Assembly (NCBI RefSeq): GCF_023516595.1
Contig: NZ_JAMGBG010000011.1
Coordinates: 62,001-126,000 of the forward strand
Direction of reading: 5' to 3'
Length of the DNA: 64,000 nucleotides
Source of the DNA: Streptomyces neyagawaensis
Lineage (GTDB): Bacteria > Actinomycetota > Actinomycetes > Streptomycetales > Streptomycetaceae
Positions 16,947 to 27,279 of this stretch are shown here, in pieces. A program made the position numbers and the translations under genes. Each line of letters starts with the position of its first letter. The stretch's first letter is position 1. The notes beneath the pieces are model-generated. The model did no database searches and was not told the origin of the DNA. It was given only the letters and a program-made list of their open reading frames with translations.

Positions 16947-17092
16947 GGGGTCTTCGGGGTTTTCGCCTCGTGCTCGCGGGGGGACGGGCGCTGTCGTTCT
17001 TTGACCTGCCGGGGGCAGGCGTAGGGCTGCTCGGTTCGCCAGTCTAGGGCGTGCCGGGGGCCGCCGTGCATACCGGCAGGAAGGACTGGGCG

Positions 17093-17581
17093 ATGACCGA
17101 GCAGCCTCGCAGGCCCGTTGCCACGTACGAGACGTACCAGGAAGCCGAACGCGCCGTAGACCACCTCTCGGACCAAGGGTTTCCCGTGGAGCGGGTGGCC
17201 ATCATCGGGCAGGACGTCCGCCTCGTCGAGCAGGTCGTCGGACGTATGGACTACGGCCGGGCCGCCCTGCACGGTGCGGCGAGCGGCGCCCTTCCCGGTG
17301 CGCTGATCGGCTGGCTCTTCGGCTTGCTCGACTGGGTGGACCCGCTGGTCTCCGCCCTGCTCGTCGCCCTCTACGGCCTGATTTTCGGGGCGATCGTGGG
17401 CGCGCTGTTCGGTCTGCTGCTGCACGCGCTGCAGGGCGGCCGCCGGGACTTCGCCTCGGTCCGCTCGATGCAGCCCAGCAGGTACGACGTCGTCGTGGAC
17501 GAAGCGGTCGCCGACGAGGCCATACGGCTTCTCGGCGGGCTGCGAACCGCCGGCGTCGGCGGACGTCCCGCCCATACATGA
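17093..17581 (+). CDS. General stress protein 17M-like membrane protein
   Basis: A 162-residue protein. [20 protein letters not shown] at the N-terminus is the conserved opening of the general stress protein 17M (YflT) domain. A glycine-rich hydrophobic middle follows ([12 protein letters not shown], then [20 protein letters not shown]) that could form two membrane segments, then a short soluble tail ending [15 protein letters not shown]. The start ATG 17093 has AGGAAGGA seven bases upstream. It opens the chaperone operon, 52 bases before dnaK, suggesting a shared stress promoter. Biochemical function is not known for this family. Confidence 0.8.
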   Translation: MTEQPRRPVATYETYQEAERAVDHLSDQGFPVERVAIIGQDVRLVEQVVGRMDYGRAALHGAASGALPGALIGWLFGLLDWVDPLVSALLVALYGLIFGAIVGALFGLLLHALQGGRRDFASVRSMQPSRYDVVVDEAVADEAIRLLGGLRTAGVGGRPAHT

Positions 17582-17633
17582 ACGATCGGATCCGCACCTG
17601 CGGCGCATGCCGCCGCACCGGGAGGAGCTCCTC

Positions 17634-19544
17634 ATGGCCAAGGCAGTGGGCATCGACCTGGGCACCACGAACTCGGTGATCGCCGTGTGGGAGGGCGGCG
17701 AGCCTTCCGTCGTGCCCAACACCGAGGGGAACCGTACGACACCGTCCGTGGTGGCCTTCACCGACACCGGGGAACGGCTGGTGGGCCAGCTGGCCCGGCG
17801 CCAGGCGATCCTCAACCCCAAGGGCACCATCTACTCGGCGAAGCGGTTCATCGGCCGGCACTTCGACGAGATCTCGGAAGAGGCCAGGGCGGTGGCGTAC
17901 GACGTCGTCGAGGGTCCGGGCGGCGTCGCCCGCTTCAAGGTGCGCGACAAGCTCTACGCGCCCGAGGAGATCAGCGCCCAGGTGCTGCGCAAGCTCGCCG
18001 ACGACGCGTCCAAGCAGCTCGGGGAGCGGGTCACGGAGGCGGTCATCACCGTGCCCGCCTACTTCAACGACGCCCAGCGCACCGCCACCAAGGACGCCGG
18101 GCGGATCGCGGGACTGGAGGTGCTGCGGATCATCAACGAGCCGACCGCGGCCGCCCTCGCGTACGGCATGGACAAGAAGGAGCACGAGACCGTCCTCGTC
18201 TTCGACCTGGGCGGCGGCACCTTCGACGTGAGCATCCTCGACGTGGGCGACGGCGTGGTGGAGGTGCGTTCCACCGCGGGCGACAGTCACCTGGGCGGTG
18301 ACGACTTCGACCGGCGCCTGGTGGATTACCTCGCGGACGACTTCCAGAAGGAGAACGGCATCGATCTGCGCAAGGACCCGCAGGCCCTGCAACGCCTGTT
18401 CGAGGCGGCGGAGAAGGCCAAGACCGAGCTGAGCTCGGTGACGCAGACGCAGGTCAGCCTGCCGTTCATCACGGCCGATGCCTCGGGGCCCAAGCACCTC
18501 ACCGACTCGGTCATGCGGTCCACGTTCGAGCAGATCACCAGCGATCTGGTGGAGCGGTGCCTGGAGCCGGTCCAGCAGGCGATGGCCGACGCCAAGGCCG
18601 GCGAGAGCGACATCGACGAGGTCATCCTCGTCGGCGGTTCCACCCGCATCCCCGCCGTCCAGGCCCTCGTGCGCAGGCTGACCGGCGGCAAGGAACCCAA
18701 CATGAGCGTCAACCCCGACGAGGTCGTGGCCCTCGGTGCCGCGATCCAGGCCGGGGTGCTCAAGGGCGAGGTCAAGGACGTCCTGCTGCTCGACGTCACG
18801 CCCCTGTCGCTGGGTGTCGAGACCCGCGGCGGCGTGATGACGAAGATCATCGAGCGGAACACCACCATCCCCGTGCGCCGCACCGAGACCTTCTCCACCG
18901 CCGAGGACAACCAGCCCGCCGTCGACATCGTCGTCCTCCAGGGCGAGCGCGAACGGGCCGCCGACAACCGGGTGCTCGGCCGCTTCCAGCTCACCGACAT
19001 CCGCCCGGCGCCGCGCGGCGAACCGCAGATCGAGGTCACTTTCGACGTCGACGCCAACGGCATTCTCAACGTCAAGGCCCGAGACCAGGACACCGGCAAG
19101 GAACAGGGCATCACCATCACCGAGAGCTCCAACCTCGACCGCGGCGAGGTCGAACGCATGGTCCAGGAGGCCGAGCGCAACCAGGGCGAGGACCAGGCCC
19201 TGCGCGAGGCCGTCGACGCCCGCAACGAGCTCGACGCCGTCGCCTATCAGGTCGACAAGCGCCTCGCCGAGCTGGGCGACGCCGCACCCGCGCACGAGAA
19301 GGCGCGCGCCGAGATGCTGGTGGCGGATGCCCGGGCGGCGGTCAAGGAGGAGGCAGGGGTGGAGCGGGTGCGGCCCCTGACCTCCGAACTCCAGCAGGTG
19401 CTGTCCGGGCTGTCGGCGCATCAGGGCGGCGCCACCACGGGCGGTCCCGACCAGGACACCACCGGGGACGGTGCGACCGGGGGCGGCCCGAGCGGCGGTG
19501 GCGGTGACGACGACGTCATCGATGCCGAGTTCGACAAGAGCTGA
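17634..19544 (+). CDS. dnaK: Chaperone DnaK (Hsp70), probably a second copy
   Basis: A full-length 636-residue Hsp70. [20 protein letters not shown] marks the N-terminal ATPase start. [15 protein letters not shown] and [11 protein letters not shown] form the phosphate and adenosine sites. [13 protein letters not shown] opens the substrate-binding domain. The C-terminus is a Gly/Asp-rich tail ending [11 protein letters not shown], like other actinobacterial DnaKs. AGGAG precedes ATG 17634. It refolds and holds client proteins with GrpE and a J-protein, both encoded just downstream. The operon differs from the usual Streptomyces dnaK-grpE-dnaJ-hspR order by having a CbpA-type J-protein and clpB. 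That argues for an additional stress-specific copy. Confidence 0.95.
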   Translation: MAKAVGIDLGTTNSVIAVWEGGEPSVVPNTEGNRTTPSVVAFTDTGERLVGQLARRQAILNPKGTIYSAKRFIGRHFDEISEEARAVAYDVVEGPGGVARFKVRDKLYAPEEISAQVLRKLADDASKQLGERVTEAVITVPAYFNDAQRTATKDAGRIAGLEVLRIINEPTAAALAYGMDKKEHETVLVFDLGGGTFDVSILDVGDGVVEVRSTAGDSHLGGDDFDRRLVDYLADDFQKENGIDLRKDPQALQRLFEAAEKAKTELSSVTQTQVSLPFITADASGPKHLTDSVMRSTFEQITSDLVERCLEPVQQAMADAKAGESDIDEVILVGGSTRIPAVQALVRRLTGGKEPNMSVNPDEVVALGAAIQAGVLKGEVKDVLLLDVTPLSLGVETRGGVMTKIIERNTTIPVRRTETFSTAEDNQPAVDIVVLQGERERAADNRVLGRFQLTDIRPAPRGEPQIEVTFDVDANGILNVKARDQDTGKEQGITITESSNLDRGEVERMVQEAERNQGEDQALREAVDARNELDAVAYQVDKRLAELGDAAPAHEKARAEMLVADARAAVKEEAGVERVRPLTSELQQVLSGLSAHQGGATTGGPDQDTTGDGATGGGPSGGGGDDDVIDAEFDKS

Positions 19545-19553
19545 GGAACCGCC

Positions 19554-20171
19554 ATGCCGATCCACCCCAGGGAATCCGACCCGGCCGTGCCGGACCCGGC
19601 CGCCCCGGCTCCGGAGGGCGCCGTACGTCCGCCTCGAGGGGATCTTCCGCGCTCGGGCCGGCCGGCCGGGGCGGGGCCCGACACGGATGAGGAACCCGGC
19701 CCCGACGCGGCCGGTGGCCCCGCCCCGTCCGAGGACGAGCACACGGCCGAGCTCAAGGAACTCGAGGACCGCTGGCGGCGCGCGCTCGCCGACCTCGACA
19801 ACCTGCGCAAGCGCCACGTCAGGGAACTGGAGCGGGAGCGGATGGTCGAGCGGTCCCGCACAGCCGCGGCCTTCCTGCCCGTCGTGGACAACCTCGAACT
19901 CGCCCTGACCCATGCGGGATCCGACCCCGGCGCGATCGTGGAGGGCGTCCGGGCGGTCCGTGACCAGGCGGTGAACGTCCTCGAACTGCTCGGCTACCCG
20001 AGGCACGCGGAGACCGGCGTCGCCTTCGCCCCGGCCCGGCACGAGGTGGTCGGTGTCGTCCAGGACCCCGAAGCCCCACCGGGCACGGTCGTCGAGGTGC
20101 TCCGCCCGGGCTACGGGGACGGCGAACGGCAGCTCAGGCCCGCCGCCGTGACTGTCGCGAAGCGGGAGTGA
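19554..20171 (+). CDS. grpE: GrpE nucleotide exchange factor
   Basis: A 205-residue protein. A variable acidic and proline-rich N-terminus is followed by a helical region (ELKELEDRWRRALADLDNLR), then AAFLPVVDNLELAL, the GrpE head. It ends in a beta domain with HEVVGVVQDPEAPPGTVVEV and VLRPGY, the family signature. The start lies nine bases after dnaK and the end six bases before the J-protein gene. GrpE speeds ADP release from DnaK. Confidence 0.93.
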   Translation: MPIHPRESDPAVPDPAAPAPEGAVRPPRGDLPRSGRPAGAGPDTDEEPGPDAAGGPAPSEDEHTAELKELEDRWRRALADLDNLRKRHVRELERERMVERSRTAAAFLPVVDNLELALTHAGSDPGAIVEGVRAVRDQAVNVLELLGYPRHAETGVAFAPARHEVVGVVQDPEAPPGTVVEVLRPGYGDGERQLRPAAVTVAKRE

Positions 20172-20177
20172 CCCGTC

Positions 20178-21134
20178 ATGGCACAGGACTTCTACGAGGT
20201 ACTGGGCGTGTCACGGACCGCGAGCCAGGACGAGATCCAGCAGGCCTATCGCAAACTCGCCCGCAAGTACCACCCCGACGTCAACAAGGACCCGGGGGCG
20301 GAGGAACGCTTCAAGGACCTCAACGAGGCGTACAGCGTTCTGTCGGACCCCAAGACCCGGGCCCGTTACGACCGCTTCGGCGAGGACTTCCGGAGGGTCC
20401 CCGAGGACTGGGAGGAGCGGGTCGGTGCCGGCGCCGGACCCGGCGGCGGGTTCCGCGCTCGGAGGACGGCGGGCGCGGGCGGCCCCCGTGTCCGGTACGC
20501 CACCGGCTTCGGCGACGACTTCGCGGGGGAGGGCATCGACATCGAGGACCTGCTCGGCTCGCTCTTCGGAGCAGGCGGCGCCCCCGGCGGTGTACCGGGA
20601 GCCGACCAGGAGGCGGAGCTGCCGCTCACCGTCGAGGAGGCGTACAGGGGCGGCCGTCGAACCGTCACACTCGCCGGCCCCACCGGGCAGCCGCGACGGT
20701 ACGAGGTCGACGTACCGCCAGGCGTCACCGACGGGCAGCGCATCCGTCTGGCGGGCGAGGGCGGACGGGGCAGTGGTGACGCCGCCGCGGGGGATCTGTA
20801 TCTGCGGGTGCGTATCCAACCGCACCCCCGGTTCCGGCTGGACGGCCGGGACGTGTACGTGCAGCTTCCGGTCACCCCCTGGGAGGCCGCGCTGGGCGCG
20901 ACGGTTCCGGTGCCCACCCCGGGCGGCTCCACGGCCAAGGTCACCGTGCCCGCGGGCTCGTCCAGCGGCCGGCGGCTGCGGCTGCGCGGCGAGGGCATGC
21001 CGAACCCGCGCGGTGCCGACGGCAACCTCTACGCCGAACTCCGCGTCATGGTGCCGCCCAAGCTCAGCGACCGGGAGCGCGAGCTGTTCGAGGAGCTCGC
21101 CGCCACCTCTTCGTACGATCCCAGGAGGACGTGA
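20178..21134 (+). CDS. J-domain chaperone of the CbpA/DnaJ2 type
   Basis: A 318-residue co-chaperone. The J-domain starts [20 protein letters not shown] and has HPD at residues 32-34. A Gly-rich linker (about 75-110) follows. Then come two beta-sandwich substrate domains with [16 protein letters not shown] and [14 protein letters not shown]. The CxxCxGxG zinc finger of classical DnaJ is absent, so it is a class II/CbpA-like protein. Its stop overlaps the start of the MerR-like modulator gene (TGATG). It stimulates DnaK ATPase and delivers clients. Confidence 0.92.
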   Translation: MAQDFYEVLGVSRTASQDEIQQAYRKLARKYHPDVNKDPGAEERFKDLNEAYSVLSDPKTRARYDRFGEDFRRVPEDWEERVGAGAGPGGGFRARRTAGAGGPRVRYATGFGDDFAGEGIDIEDLLGSLFGAGGAPGGVPGADQEAELPLTVEEAYRGGRRTVTLAGPTGQPRRYEVDVPPGVTDGQRIRLAGEGGRGSGDAAAGDLYLRVRIQPHPRFRLDGRDVYVQLPVTPWEAALGATVPVPTPGGSTAKVTVPAGSSSGRRLRLRGEGMPNPRGADGNLYAELRVMVPPKLSDRERELFEELAATSSYDPRRT

Positions 21135-21541
21135 TGAGCGACCGACCCTCATGGGCAGCGACCGGCGGCCGGACCGCCCGGGCCGACGCGGGCGGGCAAC
21201 CCGTACGGGCGAGCGCCGGCTCCACGGCCGTGCGGTACGCGCTCGTCCCCGTGCCCAGGCTTTCCCTGGACACCGTGGCCCGCCGCGCCGGCGTCCATCC
21301 CGACCTGGTCCGCCGGTTCGTCGCCCTGGGCCTGGTCGACGCCGAGCGCGACGCCGCGGGGCATCTGGTGTTCGACCCTGGGGCCCCGGCGGTTCTCGCC
21401 CGCGTTCAGCGGCTGCGCTCCGGTCTGTGTCTCAACTACGCATCCATCGGTCTGGTGCTCGATCTGCTGGACCGCATCAGCCTGCTCGAGGCCGCACTGC
21501 GCCGCGCCGGTACGAGGAGTGACATACCGCCATGGACATGA
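21134..21541 (+). CDS. MerR/CbpM-like chaperone modulator
   Basis: A ~135-residue protein. After a variable ~40-residue N-terminus comes a MerR-like helix-turn-helix ([20 protein letters not shown], then [12 protein letters not shown]), then [20 protein letters not shown] and a C-terminal helix. HspR repressors and CbpM J-protein inhibitors share this layout. Position directly after a CbpA-type gene favours a CbpM-like role in restraining the J-protein, but repression of the operon is also possible. ATG 21134 has AGGAGG five bases upstream. GTG 21131 is an alternative. The 3' end overlaps clpB by ten bases. Confidence 0.75.
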   Translation: MSDRPSWAATGGRTARADAGGQPVRASAGSTAVRYALVPVPRLSLDTVARRAGVHPDLVRRFVALGLVDAERDAAGHLVFDPGAPAVLARVQRLRSGLCLNYASIGLVLDLLDRISLLEAALRRAGTRSDIPPWT

Positions 21542-24171
21542 ACCGTCTCACCCAGAAGTCACAGGAAGCCCTCCAGGAGGCGCAGACCGCCGCCGTCCGC
21601 ATGGGCCAGACCGAGGTTGACGGTGAGCATCTGCTGCTCGCGCTCCTCGACCAGGAGAACGGCCTGATCCCGCGGCTGCTGCAACAGGCGGGCAGGCAGC
21701 CCGAGGAACTCCGTGCGGCTGTGCGTGAGGAGCTTTCCCGCCGGCCCAAGGTGACCGGTCCGGGTGCGGCGCCGGGCCAGGTGTTCGTCACCCAGCGGCT
21801 GTCCCGGCTGCTGGACGCGGCCGAGCGGGAGGCCAAACGACTCAAGGACGAGTACGTCTCCGTGGAGCACCTCCTGCTCGCCCTGGCCGAGGAGGGCTCG
21901 TCCACCGCCGCCGGACGGCTCCTCAAGGAGCACGGCATCACCCGGGACTCGTTCCTGAGCGCGCTCACCCAGATCCGCGGCAACCAGCGCGTGACCTCGG
22001 CCAACCCCGAAGTGGCGTACGAGGCGCTGGAGAAGTACGGCCGCGACCTGGTCGCCGAGGCCAGGGACGGCAAACTCGACCCGGTCATCGGCCGTGACGC
22101 AGAGATCCGCCGCGTCACCCAGATCCTCAGCCGCAAGACCAAGAACAACCCCGTCCTCATCGGCGACCCCGGCGTCGGCAAGACCGCCATCGTCGAGGGC
22201 CTGGCCCAGCGCATCGTCCGGGGCGACGTGCCCGAAGGACTGCGCGACAAGACCGTGTTCGCACTGGACATGGGATCCCTGGTGGCCGGGGCAAAGTACC
22301 GGGGCGAGTTCGAGGAACGCCTCAAGGCCGTGCTGTCCGAGGTGAAGGCAGCCCAGGGGCACATCCTGCTCTTCGTCGACGAACTCCACACCGTCGTCGG
22401 CGCGGGCGCCGCCGAAGGAGCCATGGACGCGGGCAACATGCTCAAGCCGATGCTCGCCCGCGGCGAACTCCACATGATCGGCGCCACCACCCTCGACGAG
22501 TACCGCAAGCACATCGAGAAGGACGCCGCCCTCGAACGCCGCTTCCAGCAGGTCCTGGTCGACGAGCCGAGCGTCGAGGACACCATCTCCATCCTGCGCG
22601 GACTGCGCGAGCGCCTGGAAATCTTCCACGGCGTGAAGATCCAGGACACCGCACTGGTCTCCGCGGCCACCCTCAGCCACCGCTACATCACCGATCGGTT
22701 CCTGCCCGACAAGGCCATCGACCTCGTTGACGAGGCCTGCGCCCGGCTGCGTACCGAGATCGACTCGATGCCCGCCGAACTCGACGAGATCACCCGCCGC
22801 GTCACCCGTCTGGAGATCGAGGAGGCCGCCCTCTCCAAGGAGACCGACCCCGCGAGCAAGACCCGCCTCGAGGAACTGCGCAAGGAACTCGCCGACCTGC
22901 GCGGCGAGGCCGACGCCAAACACGCCCAGTGGGAGGCCGAACGGCAGGCGATCCGCCGCGTGCAGGAACTGCGCCAGGAACTGGAACAGGTCCGGCACGA
23001 GGCGGAGGAGGCCGAACGTGCCTACGACCTCAACCGCGCCGCCGAACTCCGCTACGGCCGCCTCCAGGACGTGGAACGCCGGCTGAAGGCCGAGGAGGAG
23101 CAACTGGCCTCCAAACAGGGGCAGAACCGGCTGCTGCGCGAGGTCGTCACCGAGGACGAGATCGCCGAGATCGTCGCCGCCTGGACCGGCGTTCCCGTCG
23201 CCCGCCTCCAGGAGGGCGAACGCGAGAAGCTGCTGCGCCTCGACGAGATCCTGCGCGAGCGCGTCATCGGCCAGGACGAGGCCGTCAAGCTCGTTGCCGA
23301 CGCCATCATCCGCGCCCGCTCCGGCATCCGCGACCCTCGCCGGCCCATCGGCTCGTTCATCTTCCTCGGCCCGACCGGCGTCGGGAAGACCGAACTGGCC
23401 AAGACCCTCGCGGCGGCCCTGTTCGACTCCGAGGAGAACATGGTCCGCCTCGACATGAGCGAGTACCAGGAGCGGCACACCGTCAGCCGGCTGATGGGGG
23501 CCCCGCCCGGATACGTCGGCTACGAGGAGGGCGGTCAGCTCACCGAGGCCGTACGCCGCAAGCCGTACTCGGTCGTGCTGTTCGACGAGATCGAGAAGGC
23601 GCACACCGATGTCTTCAACACCCTGCTGCAGATCCTCGACGACGGCCGCATCACCGACGCCCAGGGCCGCACCGTCGACTTCCGCAACACCGTGATCATC
23701 ATGACGTCCAACATCGGCTCCGTGCACCTCCTCGACGGCGCCACCGCCGAGGGTGAGATCAAGCCGGACGCCCGCGCCCTGGTGATGGGCGAGCTGCGCG
23801 GGCACTTCCGCCCCGAGTTCCTCAACCGCGTCGACGACATCGTGCTGTTCAAGCCGCTCGGTGAGAGGCAGATCGAGCGGATCGTGGAGCTGCAGTTCGA
23901 CGAACTGCGCCGCCGCCTCGCCGAGCGCCGCATCACCGTTGAACTCACCGAGGCAGCCCGTGAGTTGATCGCCCACCAGGGCTACGACCCGGTGTACGGG
24001 GCCCGGCCGCTGCGGCGTTACATCTCCCACGAGGTCGAGACCCTGGTCGGGCGCGCCCTGCTGCGCGGCGACGTACAGGACGGCGCGACGGTCCGCGTCG
24101 ACGCCGAGCACGGAGAGCTGGTGGTCACCTACGACCAGCCCGAGGACACGAAGGGAGCGAGGGCGGCATGA
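21532..24171 (+). CDS. clpB: ClpB disaggregase
   Basis: A full-length 879-residue Hsp100. The N-terminal double Clp repeat begins [18 protein letters not shown]. The first AAA+ module has Walker [14 protein letters not shown] and Walker [16 protein letters not shown] coiled-coil middle domain lies at about 400-530. The second AAA+ module has [12 protein letters not shown] and [11 protein letters not shown]. The polypeptide threads aggregated protein through a hexameric pore, working with DnaK. Its start is nested in the end of the modulator gene and its stop overlaps the thioredoxin start (ATGA). The gene is therefore tightly coupled to the chaperone set. Confidence 0.97.
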   Translation: MDMNRLTQKSQEALQEAQTAAVRMGQTEVDGEHLLLALLDQENGLIPRLLQQAGRQPEELRAAVREELSRRPKVTGPGAAPGQVFVTQRLSRLLDAAEREAKRLKDEYVSVEHLLLALAEEGSSTAAGRLLKEHGITRDSFLSALTQIRGNQRVTSANPEVAYEALEKYGRDLVAEARDGKLDPVIGRDAEIRRVTQILSRKTKNNPVLIGDPGVGKTAIVEGLAQRIVRGDVPEGLRDKTVFALDMGSLVAGAKYRGEFEERLKAVLSEVKAAQGHILLFVDELHTVVGAGAAEGAMDAGNMLKPMLARGELHMIGATTLDEYRKHIEKDAALERRFQQVLVDEPSVEDTISILRGLRERLEIFHGVKIQDTALVSAATLSHRYITDRFLPDKAIDLVDEACARLRTEIDSMPAELDEITRRVTRLEIEEAALSKETDPASKTRLEELRKELADLRGEADAKHAQWEAERQAIRRVQELRQELEQVRHEAEEAERAYDLNRAAELRYGRLQDVERRLKAEEEQLASKQGQNRLLREVVTEDEIAEIVAAWTGVPVARLQEGEREKLLRLDEILRERVIGQDEAVKLVADAIIRARSGIRDPRRPIGSFIFLGPTGVGKTELAKTLAAALFDSEENMVRLDMSEYQERHTVSRLMGAPPGYVGYEEGGQLTEAVRRKPYSVVLFDEIEKAHTDVFNTLLQILDDGRITDAQGRTVDFRNTVIIMTSNIGSVHLLDGATAEGEIKPDARALVMGELRGHFRPEFLNRVDDIVLFKPLGERQIERIVELQFDELRRRLAERRITVELTEAARELIAHQGYDPVYGARPLRRYISHEVETLVGRALLRGDVQDGATVRVDAEHGELVVTYDQPEDTKGARAA

Positions 24172-24626
24172 GTACCGTGCAGGCCACCAACGTCACCTGC
24201 CCGCACTGCGGGCGCACCAACCGGGTACCCGTGGCCGCCGAGGGCCGCCCCACGTGCGGCAACTGCAAGCAGCCGCTGCCGTGGACGGCCGACGCGGGCG
24301 ACGACGACTTCACCGAGGTCGTCGAGCAGGCCACCGTGCCCGTCGTCGTCGACCTGTGGGCCACCTGGTGCGCACCCTGCCGCATGGTGAGCCCCGCGCT
24401 GGAGAAGGTCGCCACCGATCTCGCGGGAAAGATCAAACTGGTCAAGGTCGACATCGACAAGAACCCACGCCTGGCGCAGCGGTTCGAGGTCCAGGCGGTA
24501 CCGACACTGTTGGTCCTCGACAAAGGACAGACCATCGCCCGGCAAGCGGGCGCCGCACCCGCCCCAGCCCTGCGGCGGTGGGTGGAGCAGTCGATCGCGG
24601 GCCGCGAACCGGCCGGGAAAGGGTGA
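24168..24626 (+). CDS. trxC: Thioredoxin with N-terminal zinc ribbon (thioredoxin-2 type)
   Basis: A 152-residue protein. Cys11/Cys14 and Cys30/Cys33 form a zinc ribbon, as in E. coli thioredoxin 2. The thioredoxin fold follows, with active-site WCAPC (Cys68, Cys71) and the cis-Pro loop AVPTLLV. Its start overlaps the clpB stop. E. coli thioredoxin 2 is an oxidative-stress reductase whose zinc site tunes redox potential. The same job in protein repair is likely here beside chaperones. A reductase-like flavoprotein follows two genes downstream but lacks the usual redox cysteines. Confidence 0.92.
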   Translation: MSTVQATNVTCPHCGRTNRVPVAAEGRPTCGNCKQPLPWTADAGDDDFTEVVEQATVPVVVDLWATWCAPCRMVSPALEKVATDLAGKIKLVKVDIDKNPRLAQRFEVQAVPTLLVLDKGQTIARQAGAAPAPALRRWVEQSIAGREPAGKG

Positions 24627-24632
24627 TCAGCC

Positions 24633-24896
24633 ATGACCCTACGAACCGACCCCCACCTCGCGCTCGTCCGGCCGGTCAGGCCACTGACCCCCGAAGGGTG
24701 CCAGGAGTGTCTGCTGCTCGGCTCCGCGTGGGTCCACCTGAGGCTCTGCCTGACCTGCGGCCACGTCGGCTGCTGCGATTCCTCACCGAACCGGCACGCG
24801 CGCCGTCACGCCGCCGCCGACGGCCACCCGATTGCGGCGTCGCTGGAGCCCGGTGAGGACTGGCGGTGGTGTTTCGTGCACGAGGCGTTCGTCTGA
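24633..24896 (+). CDS. UBP-type zinc finger protein
   Basis: An 87-residue protein that is essentially one UBP (ubiquitin-hydrolase type) zinc finger. EGCQEC (Cys23, Cys26), LCLTCGHVGCCD (Cys39, Cys42, Cys47/48), RHARRH and GHPI provide the Cys/His set. In eukaryotes the fold binds the free C-terminus of ubiquitin. Bacteria lack ubiquitin, so the partner is unknown. Its TGA overlaps the ATG of the next gene (TGATG), so the two proteins are probably made together and may interact. Confidence 0.88.
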   Translation: MTLRTDPHLALVRPVRPLTPEGCQECLLLGSAWVHLRLCLTCGHVGCCDSSPNRHARRHAAADGHPIAASLEPGEDWRWCFVHEAFV

Positions 24897-26677
24897 TGTC
24901 CGGCGACGGGACGCGGCCGAGCGCAGCGCAGGTGCCGGACGAGACGCAGGAGAGCGTCCCCTTCGAGACCGCCGACATCTACGGCGCCTATCCGCGCCTG
25001 TCGGAGGATCAGATCGACCGCCTGGCGCAGCGTGGTCGGCGGCGCGAAGTCGACGCCGGCGAAGTGCTGATCCGGGAGGGGGAGAGGTGCGAGACGTTCT
25101 ACGTCGTCCTCAGCGGCTCGGTCGCCGTCGTCAAGGACTACGGCACGCCCGACGAACGTCTGCTGCGCGTGCACGGCCCCGGCCGCTTCATCGGCGAACT
25201 CGGCCTTCTGAACGGGCAGGTGGCCTTCTACACCGCTACGGTCAGGGACCCCGGTGAGGTCCTCGCCCTGTCCATGGATCAGCTGCGTGACCTGGTGGCC
25301 CGGGACTCCGTCCTCGGCGATCTGGTGCTGCGCGCCTGCCTGGGCCGCCGTGCCCTGCTCGTCGGCCAGGGCGCCGGTTTCCGCATCGTCGGCTCGCGCT
25401 ATTCGCCCGACACCCGGCGGCTGCGTGAGTTCGCCGCCCGCAACCGGCTGCCGTACCGCTGGATCGATCTGGAGACGGACGAGGAGGCCGAGGCGCTGCT
25501 GCGCCGCTTCGGCGTCGGCCCGGAGGAGACACCGCTCGTCATCTGGCGGGACACCACTCTGTTGCGCAACCCCAGCAACGCGGAACTGGCCCGGCTCATC
25601 GGCCTGCCCTCGCTGCCCGCAGGAAACCATCATGGCGATCTCCTGATCGTCGGCTCCGGACCCGCCGGCCTCGCCGCCGCGGTGAACGCAGCCTCGGAAG
25701 GGCTCAGTACGACCCTGGTCGAGGCGATGGCCACCGGCGGCCAGGCCGGGACGTCGTCCCGCATCGAGAATCTGCTCGGCTTCCCCTCCGGCATCTCCGG
25801 CGCCGAACTCACCGACCGCGCCGTGCTCCAGGCCGACAAGTTCGGCGCCAGGATCAGCGTTCCGGTGGAGGCGGCCCGTCTCGAACCGCGGGACGGCCAC
25901 TACGCCGTCGGGTTCGCCGACGGCAGCGAGATCACCGCCCGCACCGTCGTCCTGGCCACCGGCGCCCGCTACCGCCGCCTCCATGTGCCCGGTGTCGAAC
26001 GCCTGGAGGGAACGAGCGTCCACTATTCGGCGACCGTCTACGAGGCCCAGCAGTGCCGCACCGACCCGGTGGCCGTCGTCGGGGGCGGCAACTCCGCGGG
26101 CCAGGCCGTACTCTTCCTGGCCCGGTACGCACCGCGGGTGTATCTGCTCGTCCGTGGGCCGAGTCTTGAGGCGCACATGTCCCGCTACCTGATCGATCAG
26201 GTCGAGCGCCACCCGCGGGTGAGCGTGTTGCTGCACACCGAGGTGACCGAGGCACTCGGCGACAAGGTGCTGGAGGCGGTCACCGTGGTCGACCACCGTA
26301 CGGGCGAGCATCGGCAGCTCGCGGTGCGGGCCCTGTTCGTCTTCACCGGCGCCGACCCCCACACCGAGTGGTTGTCGGGCGCGCTCGCCCTCGACGCGCG
26401 CGGCTTCGTGCTCACCGGCACGGAGGCGCAGGCCCGCTCCGTTCCCGAAGTCTGGCAGAGCCAGGGCCGCGACTGCCTGACGCTGGAGACCAGCCTGCCT
26501 GGCGTCTTCGCCGCCGGCGACGTCCGCAGCGGCTCGGTGAAACGCGTGGCTTCCGCGGTCGGCGAAGGCGCGATGAGCATCCACTTCGTGCACCGCTACC
26601 TGGGCCGCACGGCCGCGCCCGGCGGCACCGACAGCTCCCCGCACACCCGTCGGAAGGAGTCCGCTTGGCTCGCATGA
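24896..26677 (+). CDS. Cyclic-nucleotide-domain thioredoxin-reductase-like flavoprotein
   Basis: A 593-residue fusion. Residues ~20-140 are a cNMP-binding domain (VLSGSVAVVKDYG, GRFIGELGLLNGQ). Residues ~155-240 are a glutaredoxin-like segment. From ~245 there is a thioredoxin-reductase fold, with DLLIVGSGPAGLAAAVNAAS (FAD), VVGGGNSAGQA (NADPH) and PGVFAAGDVRSGSVKR. The reductase CxxC, normally in an YCATCDG context, is replaced by YSATVYEA, so disulfide exchange by the standard route is impossible. The ATG overlaps the zinc-finger stop. It may be a regulated NADPH oxidoreductase for an unknown acceptor, gated by a nucleotide. Confidence 0.85.
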   Translation: MSGDGTRPSAAQVPDETQESVPFETADIYGAYPRLSEDQIDRLAQRGRRREVDAGEVLIREGERCETFYVVLSGSVAVVKDYGTPDERLLRVHGPGRFIGELGLLNGQVAFYTATVRDPGEVLALSMDQLRDLVARDSVLGDLVLRACLGRRALLVGQGAGFRIVGSRYSPDTRRLREFAARNRLPYRWIDLETDEEAEALLRRFGVGPEETPLVIWRDTTLLRNPSNAELARLIGLPSLPAGNHHGDLLIVGSGPAGLAAAVNAASEGLSTTLVEAMATGGQAGTSSRIENLLGFPSGISGAELTDRAVLQADKFGARISVPVEAARLEPRDGHYAVGFADGSEITARTVVLATGARYRRLHVPGVERLEGTSVHYSATVYEAQQCRTDPVAVVGGGNSAGQAVLFLARYAPRVYLLVRGPSLEAHMSRYLIDQVERHPRVSVLLHTEVTEALGDKVLEAVTVVDHRTGEHRQLAVRALFVFTGADPHTEWLSGALALDARGFVLTGTEAQARSVPEVWQSQGRDCLTLETSLPGVFAAGDVRSGSVKRVASAVGEGAMSIHFVHRYLGRTAAPGGTDSSPHTRRKESAWLA

Positions 26678-26739
26678 CACCCCAGCGGGCGACGAGATCA
26701 CGAGAAGGAGAACACGAGAAGGAGAAGGAGGCGATGGGA

Positions 26740-27237
26740 ATGGCCACGCCCGTCCGGCACCACCGAGGTGCCGCAATGCAGGCCAGGCCAGGTGGCTGGG
26801 CACGCAATCCGCTGATGGAGTTCGACCAGCTCCTCAGCGAGATGAGCGGACTGATGGAATCGACGGTGGGAGGCGCGGCTACCGCAGTCGCGTGGACACC
26901 CCTGGCGGATGTCACTGAGTCCGACGACGCCTTCCACATCGAGATCGAACTCCCCGGCGTCAAGAGCAAGGACATCGACGTCGAAGCGAACGGTCAGGAG
27001 GTGGTGGTCACCGGAGAGATCAAGGAGAAGGAACGCAAAGGCGTCCTGCGCCGGAGCACACGGCGCACCGGAGCCTTCGAGTACCGGCTGCGGCTGCCCG
27101 GAGAGGTCGACACCGAAAAGATCAATGCGCAGATGTCGGACGGGGTGCTCACCATCACCGTCCCCAAGGCCGAGGTCGCGAAGCCCCGGCATGTCGAGAT
27201 CAGCAATAAGAGTGAAAGCACCGGTAGCAGCGGCTGA
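26740..27237 (+). CDS. Hsp20/alpha-crystallin small heat-shock protein
   Basis: A 165-residue holdase. The alpha-crystallin domain starts WTPLADVTESDDAFHIEIEL and includes PGVKSKDIDVEANGQEVVV and FEYRLRLPGEVD, closing with DGVLTITVPKAE. Residues 1-45 are the variable N-terminal arm. The second ATG, 26740, is chosen because AAGGAGG is eight bases upstream of it but only two bases from the ATG at 26734. It lies 62 bases after the flavoprotein and closes the chaperone operon before a hairpin. Confidence 0.92.
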   Translation: MATPVRHHRGAAMQARPGGWARNPLMEFDQLLSEMSGLMESTVGGAATAVAWTPLADVTESDDAFHIEIELPGVKSKDIDVEANGQEVVVTGEIKEKERKGVLRRSTRRTGAFEYRLRLPGEVDTEKINAQMSDGVLTITVPKAEVAKPRHVEISNKSESTGSSG

Positions 27238-27247
27238 GACGCGAACG

Positions 27248-27279
27248 CCGCGGTCCCGGACCCCCGTCCGGCACCGCGG
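27248..27279 (+). terminator. Terminator hairpin of the chaperone operon
   Basis: CCGCGGTCCCGGA (27248-27260) pairs with 27267-27279 with one mismatch around a CCCCCG loop, eleven bases after the Hsp20 stop. Confidence 0.7.

Noticed and set aside
17202..20042. A 946-residue minus-strand open frame opposite dnaK and grpE
   Set aside because: It is a codon-bias shadow with Arg/Leu/Val/Asp-rich low-complexity sequence antisense to clearly identified chaperone genes.
21559..24111. An 850-residue minus-strand open frame opposite clpB
   Set aside because: It is an antisense shadow of the conserved clpB coding sequence, with no family features.
24633..24896. UBP zinc finger as evidence for a ubiquitin-like conjugation system
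   Set aside because: No E1, E2, ubiquitin-like or deubiquitinase gene was seen in the window, so only the finger itself is claimed.
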